Shown here: piece by piece, positions 1 to 11,469 of the stretch
Layout of the letters: each line of letters begins with the position of its first letter
How positions within the stretch are numbered: position 1 is the stretch's first letter
Source: Eustoma russellianum
Taxonomy: Eukaryota > Streptophyta > Magnoliopsida > Gentianales > Gentianaceae
NCBI GenBank assembly: GCA_036186865.1
Contig: AP025065.1
Coordinates: 7,769,709-7,833,708 of the forward strand
Direction of reading: 5' to 3'
DNA: 64,000 bases
Notes under the pieces: model-generated
Seen by the model: only the letters and a program-made list of their open reading frames with translations
Database searches by the model: none
Told to the model about the DNA's origin: nothing
Made by a program: the position numbers and the translations under genes

Positions 1-325
1 AGTACATTTAATCATCGTTCCATCTTTAATTATGTGGATATATTAATCTATATACCTATTTGAAAATTTGTAATCAATGAATATAAGATTCCATTTCCAA
101 TGGAGTTAAAGGCACATTCTTTCTTGACTTTGGAATATGATGGAATAAAGAAAAAATGACTCATTAAATTGATTGCGCTTCTTATATTGTGAAGTAGCAG
201 TTGATCGACACATCTTGACGCAATTTTCATTATGGCTCATGAGAAAACAACCTCTATGTGTTTCTAACCCATGGGTTATGATAATTATCTTGAGTTCTGA
301 TAATTAATTTGTCTTTGTTTTTCAG
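1..325 (+). other. Intron upstream of the transporter exons
   Basis: AT-rich non-coding sequence ends in a pyrimidine-rich acceptor (TTTGTTTTTCAG) directly before the exon at 326. No coding similarity to the N-terminal part of the transporter is seen, so this is taken as the 3' part of an intron whose donor is outside the window. Confidence 0.75.
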
Positions 326-1182
326 GTCTAGGACAGTTATCAACTCCATATGCATTAGAAAAAGGAGGGTGGACATCTGCCTTCCTACTTGTTGGACTTG
401 GAATAATAAGTGCTTATAGTGCATATCTATTGGGCAAATGTTTGCAGAAAAATCCAAAATCAAAAGATTACAAAGATATTGGGCAGCATGCATATGGAAA
501 CAAGGGGAGACTTATAGCTGCAACTTTCATTTATTTAGAAATTTTCATGGCCCTTGTTTCTTATACAATTTCCCTCCATGACAATTTAGCCCTAGTTTTC
601 TTGGGCACTCACCTAAAGATTTCATGGATAAAATTAACCACCTCACAAATTCTTACAGTTTTTGCAATCTTTGTGGCAATTCCAAGCCTTTGGCTAAGGG
701 ATCTTTCCTCCATATCTTTCCTTTCGACTGCAGGGATTCTCATGTCACTTGTCATTTTTGTAACTGTGGCATGCACTGCTATTTTTGGAAATATTAGGGT
801 CAATCATGGAATTCCAGCACTTGATATGCATAATATTTCTGCTGTTTCTGGGTTATATATGTTTAGTTATGGTGGACATATTGTTTTCCCCAACATATAT
901 TCAGCCATGAAAGATCGGTCCAAGTTTACCAAGGTAACATATATTCAGCCATGAAATATCTTTTTGAATGTCATTCAATTATTTATTTATTTATTTGTTT
1001 AGTGATTTCTTAAGTTTTTTTTTTTCAAAAGATGTCGGAATAGACATAAAAACTACGCAGAATATATAAAAGAATATAGAAAACTATAGACGATATTAAA
1101 ATCTAACCAGCATCCTGAAGTCATCATGCAGAAACGTCATTAATGTTTAAGGATATATCTGGAAACATTTGTTTGGTCAACT

Positions 1183-1250
<68 letters not shown>

Positions 1251-1887
1251 CTAGGCAACATAGGAATACTCGAATATGCTCCTTTTCCGGATTCTTTCTT
1301 TAACTTGCCACTAAGTTGGAAAAGGAATGCTGTTTTTCTTTCAGGTTTCCATTGTGAGTTTCTCAATAGTCACCATTCTCTACACAACTTTAGCTTTCAT
1401 GGGATCAAAAATGTTTGGTCCACAAATCAATTCCCAAATAACATTAAGCATGCCCAAGAACCTCATTTTCACTAAGATAGCTCTCTGGGCAACAGTTTTG
1501 ACACCAATGACCAAATATGCACTAGAATTTGCACCCTTTGCAATCCAACTTGAGCATAATCTTCCACCAAAATTGCAACCTTTAGCCAAGAAGATCATAA
1601 GAGGAGGCGTCGGTTCGATTCTGCTGCTGCTGATTCTGGTGCTGGCTCTTTGTGTGCCATACTTCAACCATGTTCTTAGCCTCACTGGCTCACTTGTTAG
1701 TGTGGGAATATGTGTTGTTTTTCCATGTGCATTCTACACAAAGATCTTTTGGAACCAGATTTCTAAAGGGGGCTTGATTCTGAATGGGATTCTTATAGCC
1801 ATTGGGACACTTATGGGAGTATCTGGGACTTTTTCGTCATCGAAAATGCTCATAAATAGCTTAAGAACTGCTCATCACTCAGCTTGA
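326..1887 (+). CDS. Vacuolar amino acid transporter (AVT1-like, AAAP family), 3' two exons
   Basis: Two exons are visible: 326-933 and 1345-1887, with stop TGA at 1885-1887. The upstream boundary is an intron ending TTTTTCAG at 325. The GT at 326-327 completes a Gly codon begun in an exon outside the window, giving the conserved family start G-L-G-Q-L-S-T-P-Y-A-L. The visible part encodes about 382 residues with roughly ten hydrophobic helices, and contains the family hallmark GGHIVFPNIYSAMKD at the end of the first exon. Known family members (AAAP/APC superfamily, AVT1 group) export or import neutral amino acids across the tonoplast by proton exchange. The substrate here is an inference. The reading frame is intact across the splice AAG|GTAACA...TTTCAG|GTTTCC (phase 0), so this is probably a functional gene. 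The N-terminal cytosolic part and promoter lie before the window. Confidence 0.9.
934..1344 (+). other. Transporter intron (411 bp) containing a TA microsatellite
   Basis: The donor is AAG|GTAACA at 933/934 and the acceptor TTTCTTTCAG|GTTTCC at 1344/1345, phase 0. The intron holds a (TA)n tract of about 63 bp. Apparent ORFs across it on both strands that encode Tyr-Ile repeats are artefacts of the microsatellite. Confidence 0.88.
1186..1248. repeat. (TA)n microsatellite
   Basis: An uninterrupted alternating TA tract of about 63 bp inside the transporter intron. It is likely to be length-variable between individuals. Confidence 0.97.
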
Positions 1888-1919
1888 TTTTTCACTTGTG
1901 ATGAACTGAAATTCTGAAG

Positions 1920-1925
1920 AATAAA
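1920..1925 (+). promoter_or_regulatory. Polyadenylation signal of the transporter gene
   Basis: AATAAA lies 33 bp after the stop codon, followed by T-rich and TTG-rich sequence typical of plant 3' ends. Position and sequence fit a near-upstream element. Plant poly(A) sites are variable, so the real cleavage site could be further down. Confidence 0.45.
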
Positions 1926-2202
1926 AGTCGTTACATTCCATTTTTCGATTGTTGTGAGAATCTTAACTATATGACATGCGAATATTGAGAATGTAATGTT
2001 GCAGAGATGTCTTTCGGAATAAGATGAGATCATGTTATGAAAGAAAAGTGATTGTTACCACTTTATGCTGTTTGCTTTTGCCCCTTTAATGCTACTAGGT
2101 TGATACTATGGATTTGAGGGTACTGAAATATATGTATTATTTTTGTTGATCATAGAATATTTTGTAGACAACATGAATGATTAAAACTTATGTAGAAATA
2201 TG

Positions 2203-2389
2203 TAAGGGCGTTTCCGGTGCAATAGGCTTTTATGTTTGCCGAGGGTTCAGAGAGGGGCTAGATCGCTTCGCAATTTAATGTACGCAACCTCACCCTACAC
2301 TTTGTGCAAAATGATGTTTTCGCGACTCGAATATGTGACCTTAATGTCACAAAATAGCAACCTTACTAGTTGCTCCAAGTCCCGATCTC
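2203..2389 (-). mobile_element. tRNA-derived SINE with a 14-bp target duplication
   Basis: A 187-bp insert is flanked by perfect direct repeats TATGTAGAAATATG at 2189-2202 and 2390-2403. Read on the minus strand it begins with a tRNA-like head: a box-A-like TTGGAGCAACTAG, then a box-B-like ATTCGAGTCGCG about 50 bp later. A body follows containing GTAGGGTGAGGTTGCG, resembling known plant SINE families. There is no coding capacity. The long perfect duplication and internal pol III promoter remnants support a non-LTR, LINE-mobilised insertion. A clear A or T tail is not seen. Confidence 0.78.
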
Positions 2390-2693
2390 TATGTAGAAAT
2401 ATGAGAAAAACTAAAAACAAAATAAAATGAATTAATTAACACTTCATCATTTAAAAATTCGAACCCAAGGACCAAATTAGTTGTTAAGGTTTGCAATCGT
2501 TGTCACATCTCATAAAGTATAAAAGTTTTATGATGTTTTATCTAATGAAATATGGATAAACCGTGGATGAATTCTTTTGTTTTTAGTAAACATTCTTCTT
2601 TCGTTATCTTTATCACACTAATTAAAATAACCATTTTAAAATCATTACTAATAAGTTATTCATAAAACTGAAACAAACATCGGTTCAGGTAAA

Positions 2694-4090
2694 TGTTGGG
2701 ATATGAAGTATTTTGATGAAGTTAAAAGATGTTTTGAAAAAGATAAAAAGGAAATTAACTCTTGGAATTTGAAGCATAATGAGAAAAACACAATGTGTTA
2801 CATCGATCTCTCACATAGATCGATCGATGTATACATCAGTCTCTTAGGAAGAGACATCGATCGATCTATTTAAGGATTGTGCAAAGTTGAAAGTTACTGT
2901 GAGACATCTATCTCTAAAACCATTGACATCGATTGATGTATACATTAGTCTCTTGAAGAAGAGACATCGATCGATCGATGTATGTAAGTTCAAACCTGAA
3001 AACTTACTATGAGACATCGATCTCTAAACCATAGACATCGATCGATCGATGTATACATCAGTCTCTCAAGTAAGAGACATCGAGTGATCGATGTACTATA
3101 GATTCAAAACTGTATACTTTCTGGAAGATATCAATCTCTCAAGCCAGACACATCGATTGATCGATGTCCCCCAGAATTCAAATTTTTATGGACGTTGGAA
3201 CAAAATCCAAGGGAGATTTATGGTGTTTTCTCTTTCCAATCTTGCTCAAATTTCCTGCAGACTTTACTCCAACATAATACATGCTTCCTTGACTATTTTA
3301 TCCATGTCTAAGATTCTCTAGGGTGGCTATTGAGGATCAAATCACTCCATAGGGTGGCTAAAGGCTATTTTCAATTTTTCAAGACTTGGGGATTGACTTG
3401 AAGACATGGTGAAGGATCCAAAACGTGGTGAACTCCTCCCATAAATGGATGAAGCTCAGATGAGGTAAAAACACACTTTCATCATCATCAAGCTTCATTA
3501 TTCATTGTTGTATATTTCTCTCATATGTGTAAAAGTGCTTAAAGCTTGTTAAGCCTTTCTTTGTTCTTTATTGTTGTATATTGAGAGATAGTGAGTCTAA
3601 CACAAGAGGAACCATAACTATTTGATCTCTTGCTTGTGTTTAGACTAGTGAGAAAGTGTGATCCCCACTACTTCCTTTAACCCACTGTGAGAAAGTGTTT
3701 GAGAGAACTTTGTTGAAGTTGTGAGGTAGCAAGAAGTTGTTCTTGCTTAGAGCTGAAGTTGTTGTAGTTGTACAAATGTGTTTTGTGCAAGAAGTTGTTG
3801 TTCTGGTTGCTTACACTAAGTTGTTAGTGTAAGTATTGTTGTGGTTGTTCTTATTAGCTTTAATAAGAAGAGTAGTTGTTGAAAATCCACTTTGGCAACA
3901 AAGTGGTAGTGGAGCAGCATCATTTACGATTTGAACCAATCTATATCCTGTGTACTCATTTATTGTCTCTCATCTCCCGTTCTTTCTTTGATTTTGAATT
4001 TTATTTGAGTTGGGCTAAACAAGAAAATTCTGCAAAATTGCCTAACACTCTATTCACGCCCCCTCTAGAGTGTGTTTTACGGACATAACA
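2694..4090 (+). repeat. TE1 5' LTR with ATCGAT palindrome array
   Basis: 1397 bp, TG...CA bounded. An array of ATCGAT palindromes spans about 2803-3168. The TATA position homologous to the 3' LTR reads CATAAAT at 3440 (TATAAAT in the 3' LTR), so the promoter of this copy is probably weakened. A GTTGTT-rich segment spans about 3700-3860. Confidence 0.92.
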
Positions 4091-4092
4091 AT

Positions 4093-4104
4093 TGGTATCA
4101 GAGC
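4093..4104 (+). other. TE1 primer binding site (initiator Met tRNA)
   Basis: TGGTATCAGAGC lies two bases after the 5' LTR end. It is the standard complement of the plant initiator-Met tRNA 3' end. Confidence 0.93.
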
Positions 4105-4163
4105 CTAACCTTGATTGCTTGGACAAATCTCTGCAAGTAGCAAGGTGAAAGATCATTGGAAAT

Positions 4164-5269
4164 ATGGCAATGACAATCTCTACATCATATAGCTCAACTC
4201 TCAAAACACCACTATATTCACATCACAAAACACTAAAGTTCCCTTGTTTGATACTCAAAATTATCCCTTATGGAAATATAGGATGAATGCATATTTGTGT
4301 GGATGTGGTTATGACATATGGAGGGCGGTTATAGAGAGAATACCTCCACCAACTAAATTGGATGAAAATGGAAGAGCAGTCATGAAGGAATATGATGAAT
4401 ATAATGAGGAGGATAAGAAAAATTTTGAGTTAGAAGGGAAGACTCTTGGAATCCTCCATCTCTCTCTCATATAAGGAGCTAATAAAGGTTCAAGGCATTT
4501 TCTCTCCGTATAAAACATGGAAGAAGCTTGAGGATAACGCAAGTGATGATCATAAATCAAACATAGACTAAGATGATAGAGAAGAAATATGCCTCATAGC
4601 TTTTGAAGATGACAAAGAGGTATCTCTTTCAACTTCCTCATTTGATAAATTACATGAATATATTATTTTATATGAGTAATTTGAAAATCTTACACTAAAG
4701 TACAAGCATACTAAGAAGGAACTTAAATTATGCAAATTAGAAAATGAAAATTTGCATGACTGTCTTGTTTTGCTTCATCTAGAGCATGATGTCATCTTAG
4801 AGACACATAAATATTTAGCTATAGAAAACATAGAGATTAAGAATAAATGTGTTAAACTTGAAGAACTTCATAAGATGACATGTGAGAAAGTTTCCCATGA
4901 AAAACCTCTTGGTAAACGAAAAGTAGTAAATAGAAAATCAAACTTAAGCTTTAAAGCTTTTACTACTTCAACCAAGATAAAATTATCAAAGATAAAAGAG
5001 GCATCTTTATGTGATTCACCTAAGGCTAGTTTGATACTTCACCGATGAAGGTAACTAAACCTTCTAAGACTACAAACACACAATCACATCATGCACCTGC
5101 TTATTTCTTTTGTAACAAAAAGGGTCATGTGGTAAGTGTTTGTAGAGTTAAAAAAAGCTCTAAGTGTTATTGGAGACCTAAAGGCATGAGAACTAACCAA
5201 AATGGACCCAACAACAAAAGGGTACCTATGGATAGAGATTCGTCTTTTGTAGGAGCTTGGAATCCATAG
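4164..5269 (+). pseudogene. TE1 gag remnant with zinc knuckle
   Basis: The frame from about 4229 encodes a Copia gag N-terminus (FDTQNYPLWKYRMNAYL). A later segment (5045-5269) carries a knuckle of the form C-x2-C-x4-H-x4-C (CNKKGHVVSVC, with an upstream residue replaced). Between them the frame is broken by stops near 4472 and 4570 and by shifts, and part of the capsid region is missing. The ATG at 4164 is out of frame with the conserved segment. Gag normally forms the cytoplasmic virus-like particle. This copy cannot. Confidence 0.75.
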
Positions 5270-8200
5270 AAATGGCAAATGGGAAGAAATCAAATAGCTC
5301 ATGAAATTGAAAGGTTCAATCCATATGGTCAACAAAGAGCATTTCCATATCAAATTCAAGATTTAGGATGGTGCAGAAGCCCATTTTTGCAATGGGAGAT
5401 ACTAGACCCTTGGAGTTGGAAGAGTTGGTAAGCTTTTTAACCTTCATTTTAGTACCATAATATTTATAGAAGGGACATGAGCTAAAATTTGATAAGTGTT
5501 ATCCATTAGGGTGATGATAATATTTAAAACATTCTTATAACTGATAAGGTATTCGGAAAAAGAAAGATAATGTTTTGATTTTTCTGTAGAAGAAAACAAA
5601 GGTTTATCTTACAAGTTTTTGTTGTCGAAACTTTTATGCCAATTTTTTTTGTTTATCTATCACATGGAATAGATAACTTAGGTATGTTGGTTACAAAGTT
5701 TCTAGGAACTTTTTGAAAAGTACCAACCTATCAAATATTTACAAACCATGATGTCATATGTGATACTTATCAACTGTCTAAAGAATTGATAGGTAAAGAT
5801 TTAAGTTTTATAGTAAAAATGCACTCTCAATACTCTATAAATGCCTCATTTCTTCTTGATAGGAGTATTATGCATGTTTTTGATATTAAATGGTTTCTTT
5901 ATAACTTGATTAGCATATGTGGCTTGCTTGAGCATTTGAAACTAGTTGATTCTATTTTGCTTATTTGGATATGTTTCTTGCTAGGAAATATAATACATGA
6001 TTATGAATCTCTGAAATGACTTGAGAATGAAAATTCTCATAAGATTAATCTATCAACAGAAATAGAATTTGGAAGTTTGAAGGAAATACTAAGATATGTT
6101 CAAATGAAAGGATGCATTTCACCATGTCTTGGTATCTAAACTTCTAAAAAAATAGATTAAATAGGTAGACTAATATATTTATAGGGATGAATTTTTCTTG
6201 AGGTTCCTCTGTTTAAACACTTTGAAGTGGAAAAACTTGAGTGTTGGTTAATCATCAATATGGTGTAGTTTAGGAATTATCTTAATATGACTTCCTATGA
6301 AACTTGAAATGATAGATTTCCTACTCTAAAATACTTTATGATATTTAGATGTAAGGTTTTCATAATTAACACCAAAGATGATTTAGAGAGACTTGAACTT
6401 TAATGAATGATGAACATGTCAAATAAGAGCATGTAGCTGAACAACTCTTGCAATAACTTGAATATTTGACTTTAAGAGGAATCTAATGTAGAACTTGAGG
6501 TTTCAAATGTTTAGATGGTAAAAGTTATTTGAATGTTCATGAGGATCAAAAGCAAAGGAGAAACCTTTACGCTATATGAGTCTTTTAAAGTTTAGAAAAT
6601 TCAAAACATATGGAATTTGGAAGATCATCTAATCTTTAGCTTAAAGAAGGAGGAATAATAAAATCAAATGAAGAAGAAACCTTGAACTATGACTTTATCA
6701 ATATGTAGATGAAACTTATGTCTTACCTTGCAAGATTAAAGAAGCGTTCTAGGCTATATTTGGCATAGGGAAATCAATTATATGTCAAATTGACCATCTT
6801 GGATAACTATATGCAAAAATGTATACTTAATCTTTCAATAATTAAGACCATAATGAGTCAAATCATGTTTTCTTGTATGACATGAACCAAATTCCTATAG
6901 TTTGGTATGAGAGGTTAAGATAATTTTTAAAGAGAAAACGAATCATCATATTCTTCATACTATAATCATATTCTTGTTAATGTCCATACTGGTAATACAT
7001 TTAGGTCCAATATAGAAATGTTTGTGGAAAATTTGCATAAGACGATGCATGATAAGTTTGATGAAGATATTATGAGAAAAACTCAACTATTTTCTTGAGT
7101 TTCATACTATGTAAATTATGTAATGCATTTGACCCAAACCAAATGCAAAATAATTGCTTATATGGAAAGTTAGAGAATGATTGAATATGATTATAAGGGC
7201 TAATGCTAAACTTGGAAAATGTGATATCAAACAACAATAAAATTTTTGTTATGTAGCACAACCACCAGGGTTTAAAGATTATGATTATTCAAATCATCTC
7301 TTTAAAAGGCCCTTTATGGACTTAAACACCTGGAGCTTGGTATATGAAATTGAGAAATTTCTTGCTTCAAAATGGTCTTTTAAGAGTAAAAATTGAAACT
7401 ATCTTGTTTATTAAAGAACAATGAAAAAGTCATTCATTTGCACAAATATATGTTGATAACCTTGTATTTAGTGCTACTAATGATCACCCTTGTGAGCACG
7501 CTGCTAAGCAAAAGGAAGAAAATTTGAGATGAGTATGATGTAAGAGCTCAACTACCTCCTATGGGCTTCAAATCAAGCAAACCAAGGATGAAATGCACAT
7601 CTCTCAAACAAAGTACACCAAGGATCCTCTCAGGAAATACAAACTTGAGAACAGAAAGAATGTAAGCACACAAATGAGCACAAATAAAAGTTTGATTAAA
7701 GTAAAAAAGAAAAGCTGGTCAAAGTAACAAAGTATAAGAGTATGATTGTTACTTTATTTTGTTTGACTGCTAGCCAGCCGGATATATTATATGCTATGTG
7801 TTTATGTGCTAGATTTTAAGATATGCTTAAGAAACTGCATCTAGTTGTCTTAAAACGTATTTTTTAAAAGATTCAAAAGGTATATTGAATTTTGGGTTGT
7901 TTTTATTCTAAGAGTGGGTGTTTTGGCTTAAGAGAGTATAGTGATTCAAACTATGAAAAAAATCTTGTTGATGATAAAAGTACCTCTGAATCATGTCAAT
8001 CTCTTGGAGATTGCTTGGTTTCTTGGTTTTCCAAGAACTGAAATAGTGTGTTACTTTCTACGGTGGAATCCGAACATGTGTCGGCCGTCTCGTGTTATGC
8101 ACAATTATTTTGAATGACGCACATCACTATAATATTAAATTAGATAAGTACCTATTTTATGTGATAATACCTCATCTATAAATATATCACAAAATCCGGT

Positions 8201-8332
8201 TCTTTATATTAGAACCAAGCATATTGAGGTTAGACATCACTTTATAAGGGATTATACACAAAAAGAGTTAGTTTGTGTTGAATTTGTCTCCCTACAATTA
8301 GAATCTCGTTATAAAAAAAATTATATGTGAAA
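5270..8332 (+). pseudogene. TE1 pol remnant (RT and RNase H fragments)
   Basis: Traces of Copia pol in shifting frames: ALYGLK near 7305, YVDN-LVFSATND near 7446-7490 (the second catalytic Asp of YVDD is Asn), and TVESEH near 8060 from RNase H. The C-terminal TKHIEVRHHFIRD-like segment lies near 8205-8250. The integrase catalytic core is not recognisable. An ATG ORF at 5786-6019 overlaps a weak integrase zinc-finger-like stretch and is not considered a gene. The decay is heavy and old. Confidence 0.65.
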
Positions 8333-9381
8333 AAAAGGAATCAAAGTGAGGAGCAAGAATACTTTACAAGAGACCAAGAAACTCTAAATATAGTGAAGGA
8401 GGGTCAAGCAATCCTTCTCAAGGCCAAAGCTCACAATTCCTACTAAACTAACAAGCAAGACGGTTAGGGCTAGAGGCACGAATTTTGCCAAGACTGAGAA
8501 GTTGATGGAATTAAGGAGATGGTTAACCATCTACACCTTGTGGATAAAACTTGCAGAATTTAGAGCATTAGATGTGCCAGGTAACTTTAAATACATCCCT
8601 TCACATGCTTAAGAATCATTTACTGAATGGGAGATGAATGAGAGGATAATCACTCCCTTAAAGTTGTTTAAAATCAAGGATTTTGAGAAAAATGATGAGT
8701 TGATGCTAGTCTTAAATTGGATAGATGTTCAAAAATAGAGACCTCTTTGGAATGAGAAGTAGATGAACAAAATTTCTAGAATGTACACTAGACTAATTTA
8801 TGCACAATTGTAGGTGTAATACTTGAATACTTGTCCCTGTGTAATGCTTAATGTGAGTCATGGTACAAACCTAGAATGAATTGCTAATAGGGAGCAACTC
8901 AACTTTGGTGAGATTTTCATTGCAAATGTTATAGAAGCAGCCACCAAAAAGTCCAAGGCTCTTCCATATGCAAATCTCATCTACTATATGCTTAGAAAGT
9001 CGGGTATCGAGCTTGATGATTCGGATGTTGAGAAAATTTCGGGTTAAGGAATATTACGACAAAATCAATATCCAACAAATCAATAAATCAAGAAGAGAAG
9101 CCCAAAGAGGTATTGAACAAGAAGATGAAGGAGATGAAGAGGAAGATGTAGCTCCGCCACCTGCAGCCGAAGAGGAAACAGCCCCGGGTGATACACAATT
9201 TTCCATTCCTGAATCTGAAGAAGGAACAAGGGGAGGGCCTAGCACAAATATCCCAGAACTACAGCAACAAGTTGTAGAACTTCAGCATGAAGTAGGACCT
9301 TTGAAGAACAAACTTGCAAGATTTAAAGCAAAAAATGAAGGCGTGCCTCCAGGCCTAACTTTCTCATCAGACGAGGATTAG
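8333..9381 (+). pseudogene. TE1 extra 3' ORF (SIRE-type env-like/plant transposon-domain protein remnant)
   Basis: Downstream of RNase H lies a second coding region in two frames. It includes ALPYANLIYYMLRKSGIEL near 8955-9005 and, in another frame, an acidic Glu/Pro-rich segment followed by a Leu-heptad coiled-coil stretch (about 9255-9345). This architecture matches the additional ORF of SIRE elements, sometimes called env-like, which often contains the 'putative plant transposon protein' domain. Its function is not established. Several stops (for example near 8610, 8738 and 8880) break it. Confidence 0.55.
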
Positions 9382-10062
9382 GACTAGGATTCCTTCATTC
9401 CCGTTTCCCGTAGTGTTTCTAGCATAGAATGATCTATCATTTCTCTCTTTGTTTAACTTTATTATGTTTTATGACTATGACATATTATCCTTCTCTAGTT
9501 AAATGGTTTTTTATAATTTCAAAAAGGGGGAGAGGTACTTTGCTTTGCTTTTGTTTGATATAGCTTGAGAAGTACCTTGCTTTGTTTTGCTTTTGTTTGA
9601 TATATCTTGAGAGGTACATTGATATATTTTGCTAGCTTGATATGCAAATGAACATGCTTGATTGCTTGAAAAGTACAATGGAGTACATTGGTGTATTTTG
9701 CTTGCAATGAGATAAAATACATTGGTATTGGTATGTTCACACTGGAACATGCTTGACTGCTAAATGGATATGAAATGATTGCTTGCTTGAGATAAAAATA
9801 GAAATTTTAGCATACTTGACACACATGTTGAAAAGTATGTTGAGTATTTAAGGAAATGAAAATATGGCTTAATTTTGATGTATAATTGGTTGAGGGAGAG
9901 ATTTTTAGACATGATCACTTAGTTCATGATGTTAGGAGGGGTATAAAATGCATGGACAAAGGGGATGATTGAAAATTCCAAGTTTTAAAACTATTAGATA
10001 GTTCAAATATAAATTTTGATGCAAAAACATCTTTTAAAAGTATTGGTTTTGAAATCATCAAT
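9382..10062 (+). other. TE1 3' untranslated region
   Basis: Non-coding sequence between the extra ORF and the polypurine tract. It contains short repeated phrases (TGATATAGCTTGAGA/AGTACCTTGCTTTG and variants, about 9535-9740) that look like a small degenerate tandem repeat. Confidence 0.6.
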
Positions 10063-10072
10063 AAAGGGGAGA
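10063..10072 (+). other. TE1 polypurine tract
   Basis: AAAGGGGAGA lies immediately before the 3' LTR start. It is the plus-strand priming site for reverse transcription. Confidence 0.85.
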
Positions 10073-10073
10073 T

Positions 10074-11464
10074 TGTTGGGATATTAAGTGTTTTGATGAA
10101 GTTAAAAGATGTTTTGAAAAAGATAAAAAGGAATACACTTGGACTTCGAAGCAAAATGAGAAAAACACAATATGGCATATCGATCTCTCACATAGATCGA
10201 TCGATGTATACATCAGTCTCTCAGGAAGAGACATCAATCGATCTATGTAAGGCTTGTGCAAAGTTGAAAGTTACTGTGAGACATCGATCTCTAAAACCAT
10301 GGACATCGATGGATCGATGTATCCATCAGTCTCTTGAAGAAGAGACATCGATCGATCGATGTATGTAAGTTCAAACCTGGAAACTTACCGTGAGACATCG
10401 ATCTCTAAACCATGGACATCGACCGATCGATGTATACATCAGTCTCTCAAGTAAGAGACATCGATCGATCGATGTACTGCAGATTCAAAACTGCAAACTT
10501 TCTAGAAGACATCGATCTCTCAAGCCAGACACATCGATCGATCGATGTCTCCCAGAATTCAAATTTTTATGAACGTTGGAACAAAATCCAAGGGAGATTT
10601 ATGGTGTTTTCTCTTTCCAGTCTTGCTCAAATTTCTTGTGGACTTTACTCCAGCATAATACAAGCTTCCTTGACTATTTTATCCATGTCTAAGATTCTCT
10701 AGGGTGGTTATTGAGGATCAAATCACTCCATAGGGTGGCTAAAGGCTATTTTCAATTTTCAAGACTTGGGGATTGACTTGAAGACATGGTGAAGGCTCCA
10801 AAACATGGTGAACTCCTCCTATAAATGGATGAAGCTCAAATGAGTCAAAAATACACTTTCACCATCATCAAGCTTCATTACTCATTGTTGTATATTTCTC
10901 TCATATGTGTAAAAGTGCTTAAAGCTTGTTAAGCCTTTCTTTGTTCTTCATTGTTGTATATTGAGATATAGTGAGTCTAACACAAGAGGAACCATAACTA
11001 TTTGATCTCTTGCTTGTGTTTAGACTAGTGAGCAAGTGTGATCCCCACTACTTCCTTTAACCCACTGTGAGAAAGTGCTTGAGAGAACTTTGTTGAAGTT
11101 GTGAGGTAGCAAGAAGTTGTTCTTGCTTAGAGCTGAAGTTGTTGTAGTTGCACAAATGTATTTTGAGCAAAAAGTTGTTGTTCTGGTTGCTTACACTAAG
11201 TTGTTAGTGTAAGTATTGGTGTGGTTGTTCTTATTAGCTTTAATAAGAAGAGTAGTTGTTGAAAATCCACTTTGGCAACAAAGTGGTAGTGGAGTAGAAT
11301 CATTTACGATTCGAACCACTCTATATCCGGTGTACTCATTCATTGTCTCTCATCTCCTATTCTTGCTTTGATTTTGAATTTCATTTGAGTTGAGCCAAAC
11401 AAAAAAATTCCGCAAAATCGTCCGACATTCTATTCACCCCCTCTAAAGTGTTACGGACCTAACA
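10074..11464 (+). repeat. TE1 3' LTR with ATCGAT palindrome array
   Basis: 1391 bp. The array at about 10178-10550 is built of roughly 114-bp tandem units, each with a GAGACATCGATCTCT box, a CATCGATCGATCGATGT palindrome and a GTCTCT-loop-AGAGAC stem. A TATA box (TATAAAT) lies at 10820-10826, about 270 bp downstream of the array. Confidence 0.92.
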
Positions 11465-11469
11465 GTAAA

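Larger units (their letters stand above)
1888..2688. other. Transporter 3' UTR and intergenic spacer
   Basis: AT-rich sequence without a credible ORF. Apart from the SINE and the poly(A) signal listed separately, nothing is recognised here. Confidence 0.7.
2694..11464 (+). mobile_element. TE1: decayed SIRE-like Ty1/Copia LTR retrotransposon
   Basis: The complete element is 8771 bp with target duplication GTAAA at 2689-2693 and 11465-11469. Long LTRs (1397 and 1391 bp) start TGTTGGGATAT and end CCTAACA or CATAACA. A canonical initiator-Met primer site and a polypurine tract are present. Inside are remnants of gag with a zinc knuckle, pol (YVDN in place of YVDD), RNase H, and an extra 3' ORF region of the kind found in SIRE/Maximus elements. 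The coding region is riddled with stops and frameshifts, and most of the integrase cannot be traced. The element is not autonomous. Lineage assignment rests on LTR length, the motif set and the extra 3' ORF. Confidence 0.9.

Noticed and set aside
5786..6019. ORF of 77 codons as an independent membrane protein
   Set aside because: It lies in the decayed pol of TE1 with weak integrase-like residues upstream in frame. Its hydrophobic character is not specific.
10093..10702. ORFs with repeated Ile-Asp-Arg-Ser-Met peptides, also at 13035-13559, 18540-18928, 44797-45118, 53103-53419 and 60329-60717
   Set aside because: The peptide repeats arise from the ATCGAT palindrome arrays in LTRs. They occur on both strands and in several frames and have no protein-like conservation.
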